Origin: Ralstonia sp. 25mfcol4.1
GTDB lineage: Bacteria > Pseudomonadota > Gammaproteobacteria > Burkholderiales > Burkholderiaceae
Assembly: GCF_900104095.1 (NCBI RefSeq)
Contig: NZ_FNJO01000002.1
Span: 248,001-312,000, forward strand
DNA: 64,000 bases
Reading direction: 5' to 3'
In this document: in pieces, positions 50,110 to 58,652 of the stretch
Numbering within the stretch: position 1 is the first letter of the stretch
Layout: the number at the start of each line of letters is the position of its first letter
The notes under the pieces: generated by a model
Database searches by the model: none
What the model saw: only the letters and a program-made list of their open reading frames with translations
Told to the model about the DNA's origin: nothing
Position numbers and translations under genes: made by a program

Positions 50110-51486
50110 ATGAGCTATTACGTCAACCGCCCGTTGCTGTATCTGTCCAGGCATCACGATGCGTCGTTGTGCCGCTTTCTGTCCGGACAGGGATGGAAGC
50201 TGGTATTTGCCAACAGCCTCGAGGATCTGGCCGGTCTGCCGCTTGACGGACCGTTCTCGGCGGGGCTGTTCGATTTCCACAGCGGCTTCGGCGACGCCGA
50301 AATCGAGTTGATGGAGCCGTGGCTGGCCGCGCGCCACATCGGCTGGATCGGCGCGATCAGCAGCGCTGACGCACTGACCGACACCACGCGCAAGCTGCTG
50401 ACGCTGTACTTCATCGACTACTACACGGCACCGTTCAACACGGCCGATCTGAGCCGCGCGCTCGGTCACGCGGTCGGCATGGCGGCCCTGCGGCCGGGGC
50501 GCGAGCAGCCGGCAGTGCCCGAGGCGCGTCCGCACGGCATCATCGGCGAATGCAACGCCATGCAGGCGCTGTACCGCAGCATCGATAAGGTGTCCAGGTG
50601 GGACACGCCGGTGCTGATCTCGGGCGAGTCCGGCACCGGCAAGGAACTCGCGGCACAGGCCATCCACCGTGCGTCGCGCCGTGCCAGCCAGCCGTTCGTG
50701 GCGGTCAACTGCGCGGCCATCCCGCCCACCCTGCTGATGTCCGAACTGTTCGGCTACGAGCGCGGCGCCTTCACCGGCGCCACCAAGCGCAAGCCGGGCC
50801 GGATCGAGATGGCGCAAGGCGGCACGCTGTTCCTGGACGAAATCGGCGACATGCCACTCGAAAGCCAGACCAGCCTGCTGCGCTTCCTGGAAACCGGGCG
50901 CATCGAACGGCTGGGCGGCACGGAATCGGTGGCGGTCGATGTCCGGGTCATCTCGGCCACGCACGTCGACCTTGAAGCGGCCGTGGCGGCCGAGCGGTTC
51001 CGTGGCGACCTGTATCACCGCCTGTGCGTGCTGCGCGTCAAGCAACCGCCGCTGCGCGAACGCGGATCCGATGTGCTGCTGCTGGCCGAGCACATCTTGG
51101 AGGCCGTGCGCAAGGATTCGCCCGAGCATATCCGCGGCTTTTCGCCGCTGGCATTGCGCGCCATCACAGCCCACTCCTGGCCCGGCAATGTGCGCGAACT
51201 GCTGAACCGCATTCGTCTGGCCGCCGCCATGTGCGAGAACGGCGTGATCCAGCCGTCGGATCTCGAACTGGGCGCACCCGTGGAGACCAAACCGCCCACG
51301 CTGGCGGCGATTCGGGAAACAGCCGAGCAGAACGCGATCATCGAAGCCCTGCAGCGGCACCACGAGCGCCTGATCGACGTGGCGGCCGAGCTTGGCATCT
51401 CGCGCGTCACGCTGTTCCGGCTCATGCGCGACTACAAGCTGCAGGTGCGCAAGGGCAACGTGGGACTGGTCTGCGTCCAGAACTGA
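50110..51486 (+). CDS. VpsR-like sigma-54 enhancer-binding regulator
   Basis: This 458-residue protein has an N-terminal VpsR-type receiver-like domain (1-125, aspartate in AGLFDFHSGFGD at residue 55), an AAA+ sigma-54 activation domain (about 140-370) and a C-terminal Fis-type helix-turn-helix (HERLIDVAAELGISRVTLFR). Walker A is ISGESGTGKELAAQAIH, the sigma-54 contact loop GAFTGATKRKPG is intact, and Walker B is LFLDEIGDMP. VpsR homologues bind c-di-GMP and switch on exopolysaccharide or biofilm genes; that ligand is inferred here. The ATG at 50110 has GGGGGAA 4-10 bases upstream. It precedes glycosyltransferase and pilus genes. Confidence 0.88.
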   Translation: MSYYVNRPLLYLSRHHDASLCRFLSGQGWKLVFANSLEDLAGLPLDGPFSAGLFDFHSGFGDAEIELMEPWLAARHIGWIGAISSADALTDTTRKLLTLYFIDYYTAPFNTADLSRALGHAVGMAALRPGREQPAVPEARPHGIIGECNAMQALYRSIDKVSRWDTPVLISGESGTGKELAAQAIHRASRRASQPFVAVNCAAIPPTLLMSELFGYERGAFTGATKRKPGRIEMAQGGTLFLDEIGDMPLESQTSLLRFLETGRIERLGGTESVAVDVRVISATHVDLEAAVAAERFRGDLYHRLCVLRVKQPPLRERGSDVLLLAEHILEAVRKDSPEHIRGFSPLALRAITAHSWPGNVRELLNRIRLAAAMCENGVIQPSDLELGAPVETKPPTLAAIRETAEQNAIIEALQRHHERLIDVAAELGISRVTLFRLMRDYKLQVRKGNVGLVCVQN

Positions 51487-51542
51487 ACAGATCAGCGGAT
51501 CAGCCGGCATTCGGTAGCCGGCAGCCGATACGGAGTTCGACC

Positions 51543-52004
51543 ATGCAGCACGCCCAGTCTCCATCGCGCCTCCGCGACGGCGGTGCGCCAGGCCAGACGA
51601 CGGTCAGACCGACGATCTGGCAGCGCATGCCGTCGCGGGACACCTTCGCGCGGCTGGTTCGCTTCGGCGTGTCCGGCGTCATCGCCACGGGCATTCACGT
51701 GGCGGTGGCTACGCCGCTGATCTACCTGCTGCATGCATCGCAGGTCAGCGCCAACGGCGTGGCATTCGTGGTTGCCAATATCGCGTCGTACCTGCTCAAC
51801 ACGCTGTGGAGCTTCGGCGCCACGCCCTCGCGCGACAGCTACGCGCGCTTTCTGATCGTATCGCTGCTGGGCCTGGGCCTGACGCTTGCCATATCGGCCG
51901 GCGCGCAGGCGCTGGGGCTCGGCTACTGGGCCGGCCTCGCCATGATCCTGTCGGTGGTCCCGGCCGTCACCTTCGTATTGCACCGGGCCTGGACGTATCG
52001 CTAG
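51543..52004 (+). CDS. GtrA-like membrane protein (putative lipid-linked sugar flippase)
   Basis: This 153-residue protein has a polar 30-residue N-terminus and four membrane helices in the GtrA/DPMS fold: FARLVRFGVSGVIATGIHVA, ANGVAFVVANIASYLLNTLW, YARFLIVSLLGLGLTLAIS and a last helix ending VLHRAWTYR, a strong family signature. GtrA proteins are proposed to flip undecaprenyl-phosphate-glucose. GGAG lies 7 bases before the ATG. It starts 57 bases after the VpsR-like gene and 55 bases before a GT87 gene. Confidence 0.9.
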   Translation: MQHAQSPSRLRDGGAPGQTTVRPTIWQRMPSRDTFARLVRFGVSGVIATGIHVAVATPLIYLLHASQVSANGVAFVVANIASYLLNTLWSFGATPSRDSYARFLIVSLLGLGLTLAISAGAQALGLGYWAGLAMILSVVPAVTFVLHRAWTYR

Positions 52005-52058
52005 CCGGGCCGGCCCTCACTTCCATCCGGCCGGACCGGCCCATCAAGAGGAGCCCCC

Positions 52059-53279
52059 ATGCCAGCGGCCACCGACATTCCCACGCCCGCGACACACGAC
52101 GGCGCGCAACCCGCCCGCTGGCTGACGCCCGGACGGATCTGCCTCTATGCAGCCACCTTGCTGGTCCTGGAGTGCATCGTGACCGGCGCATGGTGGTACA
52201 GCCACGCGATCATCGCCAACCCGACCGTGCCGGGGATGGGATGGGACTTCGTGGTGTACTGGTGCGCGGCTTCGCTCGGGCACCTGCATGGCGCACCGGC
52301 AGCCTATGACTGGGAGCTGCTGCGCGCCGCCGAGCGCTCGCTGCTGCCGAACACCTTCGGCCCGTTTGCCTATCCGCCGACGTTCCTGCTGCTGATCTAT
52401 CCGCTGGCCCTGCTGCCGTTCGGGCTGGCGCTGGTGCTGTTCTCGCTGGCCGGCATCGCGGTGTACCTCGGCTACCTGCGTACCGTGATTGGCGGGATAC
52501 ACCGCTACTGGTTCGTGCCGGCACTGGCCTTCCCCGGCGTGTGGGGGGCGCTGATCCCGGGCCAGAACTCGCTGTTCACCGCCGTGGCCGCCGGCGGGGC
52601 GCTCTGGCTGCTGCGCCGCCACCCCATTGCCGCTGGCGCCTGCATCGCGCTGCTGTGCGCCAAGCCGCAACTCGGCGTGCTGTTTCCGCTGATGCTGCTT
52701 TGCGAGCGGCGCTGGGTGGCGTTTGCGGCGGCGGCGGGCTGTACGGCGCTGTTCGTCGGCCTGACTATCGCTGCCTTCGGCGTGGACGTCTATCCGGCGT
52801 TCTTCCGCAGCATGGCGATGTTCCGCGAGGCGGTGGCGGTCAACAGCGGCATCCTGCGTCTCGCGCCGACGATCTTCGGCATGTTGCGTGTGGCCGGCAT
52901 CGACGTGCCGCTGGCCTACGCCGTACATGCCACCGTGGCGCTGTGCGCGGTGGCCGCATGCGTGTGGATGTGGTGTGGCCGGGCGCGGCCTGCGCTGGGG
53001 GCGTCGGCATTGGTGGTGGGCACCCTGATCGTCCAGCCCTATCTGATCCACTACGATCTGGCCTGGCTGGCGATACCGCTGGCGCTCCTGTGCGTGGACA
53101 TGGTCCGGCATGGCAGCCGTGCGTGGGAGCGCCTGCTGCTGGCGATCACGTGGCTGGTCCCGGCGCAGGCGATGAGCCCGCTGGTGATCGATGTCATGCC
53201 GCAGTTCACTCCCTTCGTGCTGGCCGGCCTGCTTGCGCTGATCGTGGCGCGGCATCAAAGCAACGCCGCCCGATCCTGA
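52059..53279 (+). CDS. GT87/DUF2029 membrane glycosyltransferase (copy 1)
   Basis: This 406-residue protein has about ten membrane helices and belongs to glycosyltransferase family 87, polyprenol-phosphate-sugar-dependent transferases. The first periplasmic loop carries the shared GWDFVVYWCAASLGHLHG motif with its probable catalytic aspartate, followed by FGPFAYPPTFLLLIYPLALL. AAGAGGAG precedes the ATG. Two paralogues lie leftward at 54386-56885. It is probably co-transcribed with the gtrA-like gene. The acceptor, whether glycan, lipid or protein, is unknown. Confidence 0.85.
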   Translation: MPAATDIPTPATHDGAQPARWLTPGRICLYAATLLVLECIVTGAWWYSHAIIANPTVPGMGWDFVVYWCAASLGHLHGAPAAYDWELLRAAERSLLPNTFGPFAYPPTFLLLIYPLALLPFGLALVLFSLAGIAVYLGYLRTVIGGIHRYWFVPALAFPGVWGALIPGQNSLFTAVAAGGALWLLRRHPIAAGACIALLCAKPQLGVLFPLMLLCERRWVAFAAAAGCTALFVGLTIAAFGVDVYPAFFRSMAMFREAVAVNSGILRLAPTIFGMLRVAGIDVPLAYAVHATVALCAVAACVWMWCGRARPALGASALVVGTLIVQPYLIHYDLAWLAIPLALLCVDMVRHGSRAWERLLLAITWLVPAQAMSPLVIDVMPQFTPFVLAGLLALIVARHQSNAARS

Positions 53280-53320
53280 GCGGACCGGGCGGCGCCCCCC
53301 CGGAAAAAACCCCGGAAAAC

Positions 53321-54337
53321 CTACTGCCGCTTGCCGCCCGCCGCGATCGAGATCACCCGGCCGCCGCTGCCGAAGCGCCCTTGCGGCCGGCGGTCCTGAT
53401 AGCGGCGCTTGACCAGGTAGATCGGGCGCGCCTTCGATTCATCGTAGATGCGGCCGATGTACTCGCCCAGCACGCCCAGCCCGATCAGCTGCAGCCCGCC
53501 GAAGAACAGCAGCAGCGAGAGCACCGACGCATAGCCGGGCACATCGACACCGAGGACAATCGTCCGGGCCACGATGAACGAGCCGTAGCAGAACGCGATC
53601 ATGGCGACGAACGAGCCGACGTAGGTCCAGCTGCGCAGCGGCAGCGTGCTGAAACTGGTGATCCCTTCCAGCGCCAGGTTCCAGAGCCGCCAGCCGGAAA
53701 ACTTGGACTCGCCAGCGCTGCGCGGGGCCCGCTCGTACTGCACGATCGCCGTGGTGAAGCCCACCCAGGCGAACAGGCCCTTCATGAACCGGTGCCGCTC
53801 GGGCAGCTGCTTCAGCGCGTTGACCACCGAGCGGTCCATCAGCCTGAAGTCGCCGACGTTCTCGGGAATCTTGAGGTCCGACAGCCAGTTGTGCACGCGG
53901 TAGTAGGCGGTGGCGGTCACGCGCTTCAGGAAGGTATCGCTGGCGCGGCTGGCGCGTTGCGCCAGCACCACCTCGGCACCGTCGCGCCATTTCTCGACCA
54001 GCGCGGGAATCAGCTCGGGCGGGTCCTGCAGGTCGGCGTCGATCGGGATCACCGCGTCGCCAAACGCCTCGTCGATGCCGGCGGTCAGCGCCGCCTCCTT
54101 GCCGAAGTTGCGCGTCAGATCGATCACGCGGACACGTGCATCGCGTCGCGATACCGCGATCAGCCGCGCCAGCGTGTCGTCGCTGCTCCCGTCGTTGACG
54201 CAGACAATCTCGAAGCGCGTCCGCGGCACCGATTCCAGCACCGGCACCACGCGCGCGAAGAATGCCTGCAAGGCGTCACCCTCGTTGTAGAACGGCACCA
54301 CCAGCGACAAGAGCTGGTTTTCGTCATAGTCAGCCAT
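53321..54337 (-). CDS. GtrB-like GT2 glycosyltransferase (polyprenyl-phosphate sugar synthase)
   Basis: This 338-residue enzyme has an N-terminal GT-A domain (LSLVVPFYNEGDALQAFF, residues 10-27; metal-binding DxD in PIDADLQDPPELIP near 98; RSWTYVGS near 232) and two C-terminal membrane helices ending in LIGLGVLGEYIGRIYDESK, the GtrB/ArnC/Dpm1 signature. It should transfer a hexose from a nucleotide sugar to undecaprenyl phosphate at the cytoplasmic face, supplying the GtrA flippase and GT87 enzymes. It is the last of three leftward genes and is convergent with GT87 copy 1. Confidence 0.9.
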   Translation of the reverse strand: MADYDENQLLSLVVPFYNEGDALQAFFARVVPVLESVPRTRFEIVCVNDGSSDDTLARLIAVSRRDARVRVIDLTRNFGKEAALTAGIDEAFGDAVIPIDADLQDPPELIPALVEKWRDGAEVVLAQRASRASDTFLKRVTATAYYRVHNWLSDLKIPENVGDFRLMDRSVVNALKQLPERHRFMKGLFAWVGFTTAIVQYERAPRSAGESKFSGWRLWNLALEGITSFSTLPLRSWTYVGSFVAMIAFCYGSFIVARTIVLGVDVPGYASVLSLLLFFGGLQLIGLGVLGEYIGRIYDESKARPIYLVKRRYQDRRPQGRFGSGGRVISIAAGGKRQ

Positions 54338-54385
54338 GATCTCTTTCCTCCCGGCGCGTCTGGTCGCGCGCCACGTCTCCCGGCA

Positions 54386-55615
54386 TCAGGCGATGCCCCC
54401 CATCCTTTCCATCCGGATTCGCCACACGCCGAGGCCCAGGGCAAGCATCAGCCCAAGCGGCAGCGGCTGGAATCCGATCTCCGCATCGGTCACGCGGGTC
54501 CACAGTGGCATCAGCCACAGCACGGCCAGCAGTTCCCGCTCGCCACGCAGCCAGCCCGCCCGATGTCCATGCACGCCAAGCCACGCAATGGCCAGCCCGA
54601 GAAACACCAGGTCGTAGTCGTACAGGTAGGCAGGCAGCAGCAGCCCGCCGGCGACAAGCACCGCCGCGCGCAGTGCAAAGCTGCAGGTCCCGGTCCACGC
54701 GTACATGACCGATGCCAGCGCAGCCGCCGCCACCACGCCGTGGACGGCATAGGGCAGCAGCACGCCGCCACTGATCAGCTTCACCGCCGCAAACACCGTG
54801 GGCATGCGGGCCAACAGCGCGGCGCCCTGCTCCACCGATGCGCGCGCCATGGCGGCGTTGCGCAGGAACGCGGCGAACGGCTCGGTGCCGAACGCGAGCA
54901 GCGACATCAGCGTCAGCACCAGCGTCGTGGCAACCATGGCGCCCAGCGCACGCCAGGCGCGCGCACAAAGCAGCGCTACCGGAAACATCAGCGCAAGCTG
55001 CGGCTTCATCGCCACCACGCCCAGCAGCACGCCCGCGAGCACCGGACGCCGTTGCAGGCAGGTCAGCGCGAGTCCAGTGCAGCCTGCCAGCCACAGTGCG
55101 TTCTGTCCGGTAGCCAGCACGACGACGATGCCCGGAAACGCCACCGCCGCCAGACGCGCATCACGCCAGGGCAGCGTGCGGTGCATGGCCCATGCGTACC
55201 AGGCCACGCCCCCCGCCAGAAAGACAAAGGTGGCCAGCCCATAGGGCAGCAGCCCGAACGGCAGCACGAACCACAGCGATGCGGGCGGATACAGCCACGG
55301 CAGCACCCCGTCGCCAATGGCAAGGCCGGGCACGGCGGACAGCTCCATCTGCCGCAGCGCGCCGAAGTCGTACGGTGCGGCCGCCCCGCTGGACAGTGCC
55401 AGCTTTGCCGCACTCCAGAACACCACGAAGTCGCCGCCCGGCGCAAACACGCCAGGGCGCTTCAGCACGCAGGCGCGAAGCAGCCAGATGCCGAAATACA
55501 GCGCGTAGCACCCCAGCGCCACGCTTGCGTAGAGGCGCAGGCGCCGCTGGTCGAGCCAATGCGCCGGCGACGCAGCGGCCCCGCTGCGGTGGGCGGCGGC
55601 GTGTACCGTGGCCAT
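54386..55615 (-). CDS. GT87/DUF2029 membrane glycosyltransferase (copy 2)
   Basis: This 409-residue protein has about ten membrane helices. The family motif GGDFVVFWSAAKLALSSGAA with the probable catalytic aspartate is near residue 65, followed by LPWLYPPASLWFVLPFGLLP. It starts one base after the stop of GT87 copy 3 (TGA-C-ATG), so the two are translationally linked. The gtrB-like gene follows 48 bases later. Copies 2 and 3 share the motif spacing and a similar C-terminal half, which suggests an old tandem duplication. Confidence 0.85.
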   Translation of the reverse strand: MATVHAAAHRSGAAASPAHWLDQRRLRLYASVALGCYALYFGIWLLRACVLKRPGVFAPGGDFVVFWSAAKLALSSGAAAPYDFGALRQMELSAVPGLAIGDGVLPWLYPPASLWFVLPFGLLPYGLATFVFLAGGVAWYAWAMHRTLPWRDARLAAVAFPGIVVVLATGQNALWLAGCTGLALTCLQRRPVLAGVLLGVVAMKPQLALMFPVALLCARAWRALGAMVATTLVLTLMSLLAFGTEPFAAFLRNAAMARASVEQGAALLARMPTVFAAVKLISGGVLLPYAVHGVVAAAALASVMYAWTGTCSFALRAAVLVAGGLLLPAYLYDYDLVFLGLAIAWLGVHGHRAGWLRGERELLAVLWLMPLWTRVTDAEIGFQPLPLGLMLALGLGVWRIRMERMGGIA

Positions 55616-55616
55616 G

Positions 55617-56885
55617 TCAGGTCCCCACAGGCGCCGGAACCGGCGCGGAAGCGGTGCGAGCCATGACCCGGCGCACCGCCACCAGCACCAGCAATGCCGA
55701 TACGACCGGGCCGATCTGCGGCATGCCGAGCTTGGGATTCAGATTTTCGAAGACAGGCAGCCACCACACCACCAGCAGCAGCGCGCGCTCGCGGCCGCCC
55801 AGCCCGTGGCGGATGCCGTCACCGACCAGACCCGCCGCGGCAAGCCCCATCCATGTCAGTTCGTAGTGGCGAACGTACGGCGTGGCCAGCAACGCGCCGG
55901 CGGCCAGTACCGCCACGCAGAGCGGCACCTCCCGCGTGCGGGACCAGACATAGGCCACGGATGCCGCCGCCGCCGCGGCAGCCAGACCCTGCACCGCATA
56001 GGCCGCTGAAGTGCCCAATCCGGCCAGCTGCGCGGCCGCCAGAACGGACGGCATGCCGTACCAGCCCTCGGGCGTGCCTTCCACGAGATTGGCGCGGGCC
56101 CACGCGATGCTGCGCAGGAAGGCCGGGATGGTTTCCCAGCCGCATATGGCCACGCTGACAGCCGCGAAGATCGCGGCCGTGGCCGCTGCGCTCGCCAGCG
56201 TCCGGAAATGGCGCCCCGCGATCAGCGCCACCGGCACCAGCAGCGCCAGCTGGGGCTTGATGGCCAGCAGCCCGATCAGCACGCCGGCAAGCACCGGACG
56301 CCTGCCCACCAGGCACACCGCCCCGCCGATCAGCGACGCCGTCAGCAGCGAGTTCTGGCCCAGGATGACGGAAATCAGGACGGCCGGCGACGCCAGCACC
56401 GGCAGCCACAGGCCGCGCCGCAGCAGTGATCCGGCGCCCACCAGCCCCGCGATCGCCCGCAGGTAGGCGCAGGCGCCTGCCAGCACGAACAGCACATAGC
56501 TGAACGCCAGTGGCAGTGCCGCCAGCGGCAGCACGACGAGCAGGAACGTGGGCGGATACAGCCAGGGCAGCACGGCCGTGCTGTCGGCGCCGAGCGGCCC
56601 GTAGGCCGCCATCACATCGAGGTGCCTGGCCACGTCGTAGGCATGCACCGCGCCTTCGCTCAGTGCCAGGTACGACGCGCTCCAGAACACGGCAAAGTCG
56701 ATGCCGGGCCGGCTGACATGGCTGTCGGTGAAGCCACGGCTGTACCAGGCCCAGGTCACCATCAGCAGGACGAACAGGACCAGCACCGCCGCGCTGTAGG
56801 CGCGCGCCCGGTCCAGATCCAGCCATGCGCGCCCGGCGTGCTGGCCATGCTTCCCGGTGTCTGTCCGGACCGCTTCCTGATTCAT
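55617..56885 (-). CDS. GT87/DUF2029 membrane glycosyltransferase (copy 3)
   Basis: This 422-residue protein has about ten to eleven membrane helices. The motif RPGIDFAVFWSASYLALSEG is near residue 60, followed by LPWLYPPTFLLVVLPLAALP. It is the first gene of the leftward gtrB group, preceded by 1 kb of non-coding DNA that separates it from the divergent Tad pilus operon. GGGGCAAG precedes the ATG at 56885. Substrate and acceptor are unknown. Confidence 0.85.
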   Translation of the reverse strand: MNQEAVRTDTGKHGQHAGRAWLDLDRARAYSAAVLVLFVLLMVTWAWYSRGFTDSHVSRPGIDFAVFWSASYLALSEGAVHAYDVARHLDVMAAYGPLGADSTAVLPWLYPPTFLLVVLPLAALPLAFSYVLFVLAGACAYLRAIAGLVGAGSLLRRGLWLPVLASPAVLISVILGQNSLLTASLIGGAVCLVGRRPVLAGVLIGLLAIKPQLALLVPVALIAGRHFRTLASAAATAAIFAAVSVAICGWETIPAFLRSIAWARANLVEGTPEGWYGMPSVLAAAQLAGLGTSAAYAVQGLAAAAAAASVAYVWSRTREVPLCVAVLAAGALLATPYVRHYELTWMGLAAAGLVGDGIRHGLGGRERALLLVVWWLPVFENLNPKLGMPQIGPVVSALLVLVAVRRVMARTASAPVPAPVGT

Positions 56886-57957
56886 GACTTGCCCCGTTCC
56901 GTTGTTGTCCTGCAGGCCGTTTGTCGCCGTTCCATGAACCTCGGCAATGCCTGGCGTTGCCTAAGTCTTGTCATGCGAGGACGTTTGCGCAAGCCGCGCC
57001 AGGCGGCAAAAACGGCCTGGAGGCCGCGTGAAACCCGCTGGCCGCCGACAACGTTTCCGTTCTGAATCACGGCTGGGTTCCTGACCGGAAATGGCGCCGC
57101 GCAAGCGTTTGCGGCCCACGCGAACAGCCGGCGCGCGCGTTGGCCGGCACACGACGGCGCCGTGGATGATTCCATTCGGAAACGTCGCCCCCGGCGCCGG
57201 GCGGTTCATCCATCAGACGGGCCATGCCATGCGCCGCATGGATCCACCCCGGCGGTTGTCATCCAACTGCGTGACCAGGGCCGGCCATCGGCCTCGTCCG
57301 CCTCATGCTTTCGGATGAACGCGGCCGCCCCGCAACCACGTGACACCGGAAAGCCGGTCGGACCGCACTCAACCCTGCGCGGCCTCATCCAAAAAAAATC
57401 GCCTGCCAGCGTTTCCGGCCGGCAACGACGAAGGCCCGAAACGGCGCTGCAGCGCGCATCGCCTCGCCCGCCGACGGACACACCTGCCCGCAAAGCCTTG
57501 CGGCATAAGGATCTGGCCGAGGCTGGCCTGCGGTTTGCCTATGCCTGGCATGCGGCACCGATTCACCGGACTGCCGCACTGCCCGCGAGGACTGTGATTG
57601 CAGGCAGACGACAACAACGATTCGGGGAGCCACACCATGCCAGCTATCGGTCCGCTCGTGAGATTGCACCGGGCACAGGGTCGCACCGTCTCCGCCCGCG
57701 GCGGCGGCAGCGTGCCCTTCCGCTGCATGGCACGCGCCAGCCACGCACAACATGCGGCACGGTGTATCCATGCCTCCGCCGAACGCCGTCTGCAGGCACG
57801 CAGCCCGCAGGGCCCCGGCACAGGCGCCGGCCGGTGGCCATTCCACTGCTGCGCCATCTGCGCGCCGCCGCGCTGTTGCCGTGTCGGTATCTGAGTTTCC
57901 GATTGTCCTTACGTAATTCCCACCGAAGCGTTTGTTCCACAACAGAAGGAGCTTGCC
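56886..57957. other. 1-kb divergent control region between GT87 genes and Tad pilus operon
   Basis: Open frames here are poor in recognisable motifs and differ in codon character from neighbours; I regard the region as non-coding. It contains a good sigma-54 promoter candidate at 57524-57540 (rightward), a GCAAGCG-TTTGC palindromic motif near 57101-57112, an 8-base A-run near 57391-57398 and a long stretch to the first pilin gene (57958). An 85-codon frame at 57637-57894 is cysteine-rich and unconvincing. Confidence 0.5.
57524..57540 (+). promoter_or_regulatory. Candidate sigma-54 (-24/-12) promoter upstream of flp
   Basis: TGGCCTGCGGTTTGCCT matches the sigma-54 consensus TGGCACG-N4-TTGCW, with the invariant GG at 57525-57526 and GC at 57537-57538 exactly 12 bases apart. 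Transcription would start near 57550 and leave a leader of about 400 bases before flp1. The only sigma-54 activator in the window is the VpsR-like protein at 50110-51486. Confidence 0.45.
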
Positions 57958-58131
57958 ATGCAACGACTGACCCAAAACCTGAAGCGTTTTGTCCGTGACG
58001 ACGACGGCGTGACCGCCATCGAATATGGGCTGATTGCCGCACTCATCGCGGTGGTGATCATCGCCACGGTGAAGACCGTCGGCACCAACCTGTCCGGCGT
58101 GTTCAGCTACATCGGCGCCGAGCTGGCCTGA
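57958..58131 (+). CDS. flp: Flp-type pilin 1
   Basis: This 57-residue Flp/Fap pilin is the main subunit of the Tad pilus. The leader MQRLTQNLKRFVRDDDG (17 residues) is cut after glycine, giving a mature chain that begins VTAIEYGLIAALIAVVIIA, with glutamate at +5 and tyrosine at +6 as required. The mature peptide of 40 residues is almost one hydrophobic helix with a short C-terminal tail. AGAAGGAG precedes the ATG. A strong stem-loop follows its stop. Confidence 0.95.
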   Translation: MQRLTQNLKRFVRDDDGVTAIEYGLIAALIAVVIIATVKTVGTNLSGVFSYIGAELA

Positions 58132-58137
58132 CGGACC

Positions 58138-58185
58138 GCAGGTTCCGCGGCGTGGCGCGTGCGTGCCCCACGCTGCGGAACCTGC
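58138..58185 (+). promoter_or_regulatory. 18-bp intercistronic stem-loop between flp1 and flp2
   Basis: GCAGGTTCCGCGGCGTGG at 58138-58155 pairs along its whole length with CCACGCTGCGGAACCTGC at 58168-58185 (one G-T wobble), around a 12-base loop. It begins 7 bases after the flp1 stop. No T-run follows, so it is more likely a 3'-end stabiliser or partial stop that raises flp1 message over downstream genes than a full terminator. Confidence 0.75.
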
Positions 58186-58222
58186 GACGCCAGAGATCAC
58201 CGCCCCCCATCCAGGAGAGACC

Positions 58223-58396
58223 ATGCGCAACCCCATCGCCAGCCTGAATGCCTTTGTTCGCAACGACGACGGTGTCACCGCCATCGAGTACGGCCTGATC
58301 GCCGCGCTCATCGCTGTGGTGATCATCGCCACCGTGCAGATCGTCGGCACGAACCTGAGCGCCGTCTTCAGCTTCATCGGCTCGGAGCTGACCTGA
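58223..58396 (+). CDS. flp: Flp-type pilin 2
   Basis: This 57-residue pilin is very similar to Flp1. The leader MRNPIASLNAFVRNDDG precedes VTAIEYGLIAALIAVVIIA, which is identical to Flp1 over that core. Differences lie in the leader and in the C-terminal tail (VQIVGTNLSAVFSFIGSELT against VKTVGTNLSGVFSYIGAELA). CAGGAGAGA precedes the ATG. It is a recent-looking tandem duplicate. Confidence 0.95.
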   Translation: MRNPIASLNAFVRNDDGVTAIEYGLIAALIAVVIIATVQIVGTNLSAVFSFIGSELT

Positions 58397-58437
58397 CCGA
58401 ACCGTCAACGGACAACGGCCCCTGTGAGGAGACCACC

Positions 58438-58617
58438 ATGCGCGGCATTCGAATCTTCTGCCGGACCCGGACCTTCCGGCGCGATACACGCGGTGTGACG
58501 GCAATCGAATACGCATTGCTGGGCGCATTGATCGCGATGGTGATCATAGGTGCCGTGAGCGTCCTGGGCGGCAACGTCAAGACGCTCTACGAATTCATTG
58601 CAGCGGAGATGCCCTGA
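58438..58617 (+). CDS. flp: Flp-type pilin 3 (divergent)
   Basis: This 59-residue prepilin has the leader MRGIRIFCRTRTFRRDTRG, longer and more basic than in Flp1 and Flp2, with the cleavage site before VTAIEYALLGALIAMVIIGA. The mature chain has the E+5/Y+6 pair but ends with FIAAEMP and differs at many positions from the other two. GAGGAG precedes the ATG. It may be a minor or specialised pilin. Confidence 0.93.
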   Translation: MRGIRIFCRTRTFRRDTRGVTAIEYALLGALIAMVIIGAVSVLGGNVKTLYEFIAAEMP

Positions 58618-58652
58618 AACGGCCACGCCAACCCAGACGAACCGAGTCCGCC

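Noticed and set aside
53280..53320. GC-rich pairing between convergent GT87 and GtrB-like genes as a terminator
   Set aside because: Partial pairing exists, but A-runs or T-runs are not in the right place on either strand.
57637..57894. An 85-codon frame with a fair ribosome binding site upstream of flp1
   Set aside because: Cysteine- and arginine-rich translation, mixed codon choice unlike neighbours and no family resemblance. It may simply be leader sequence.
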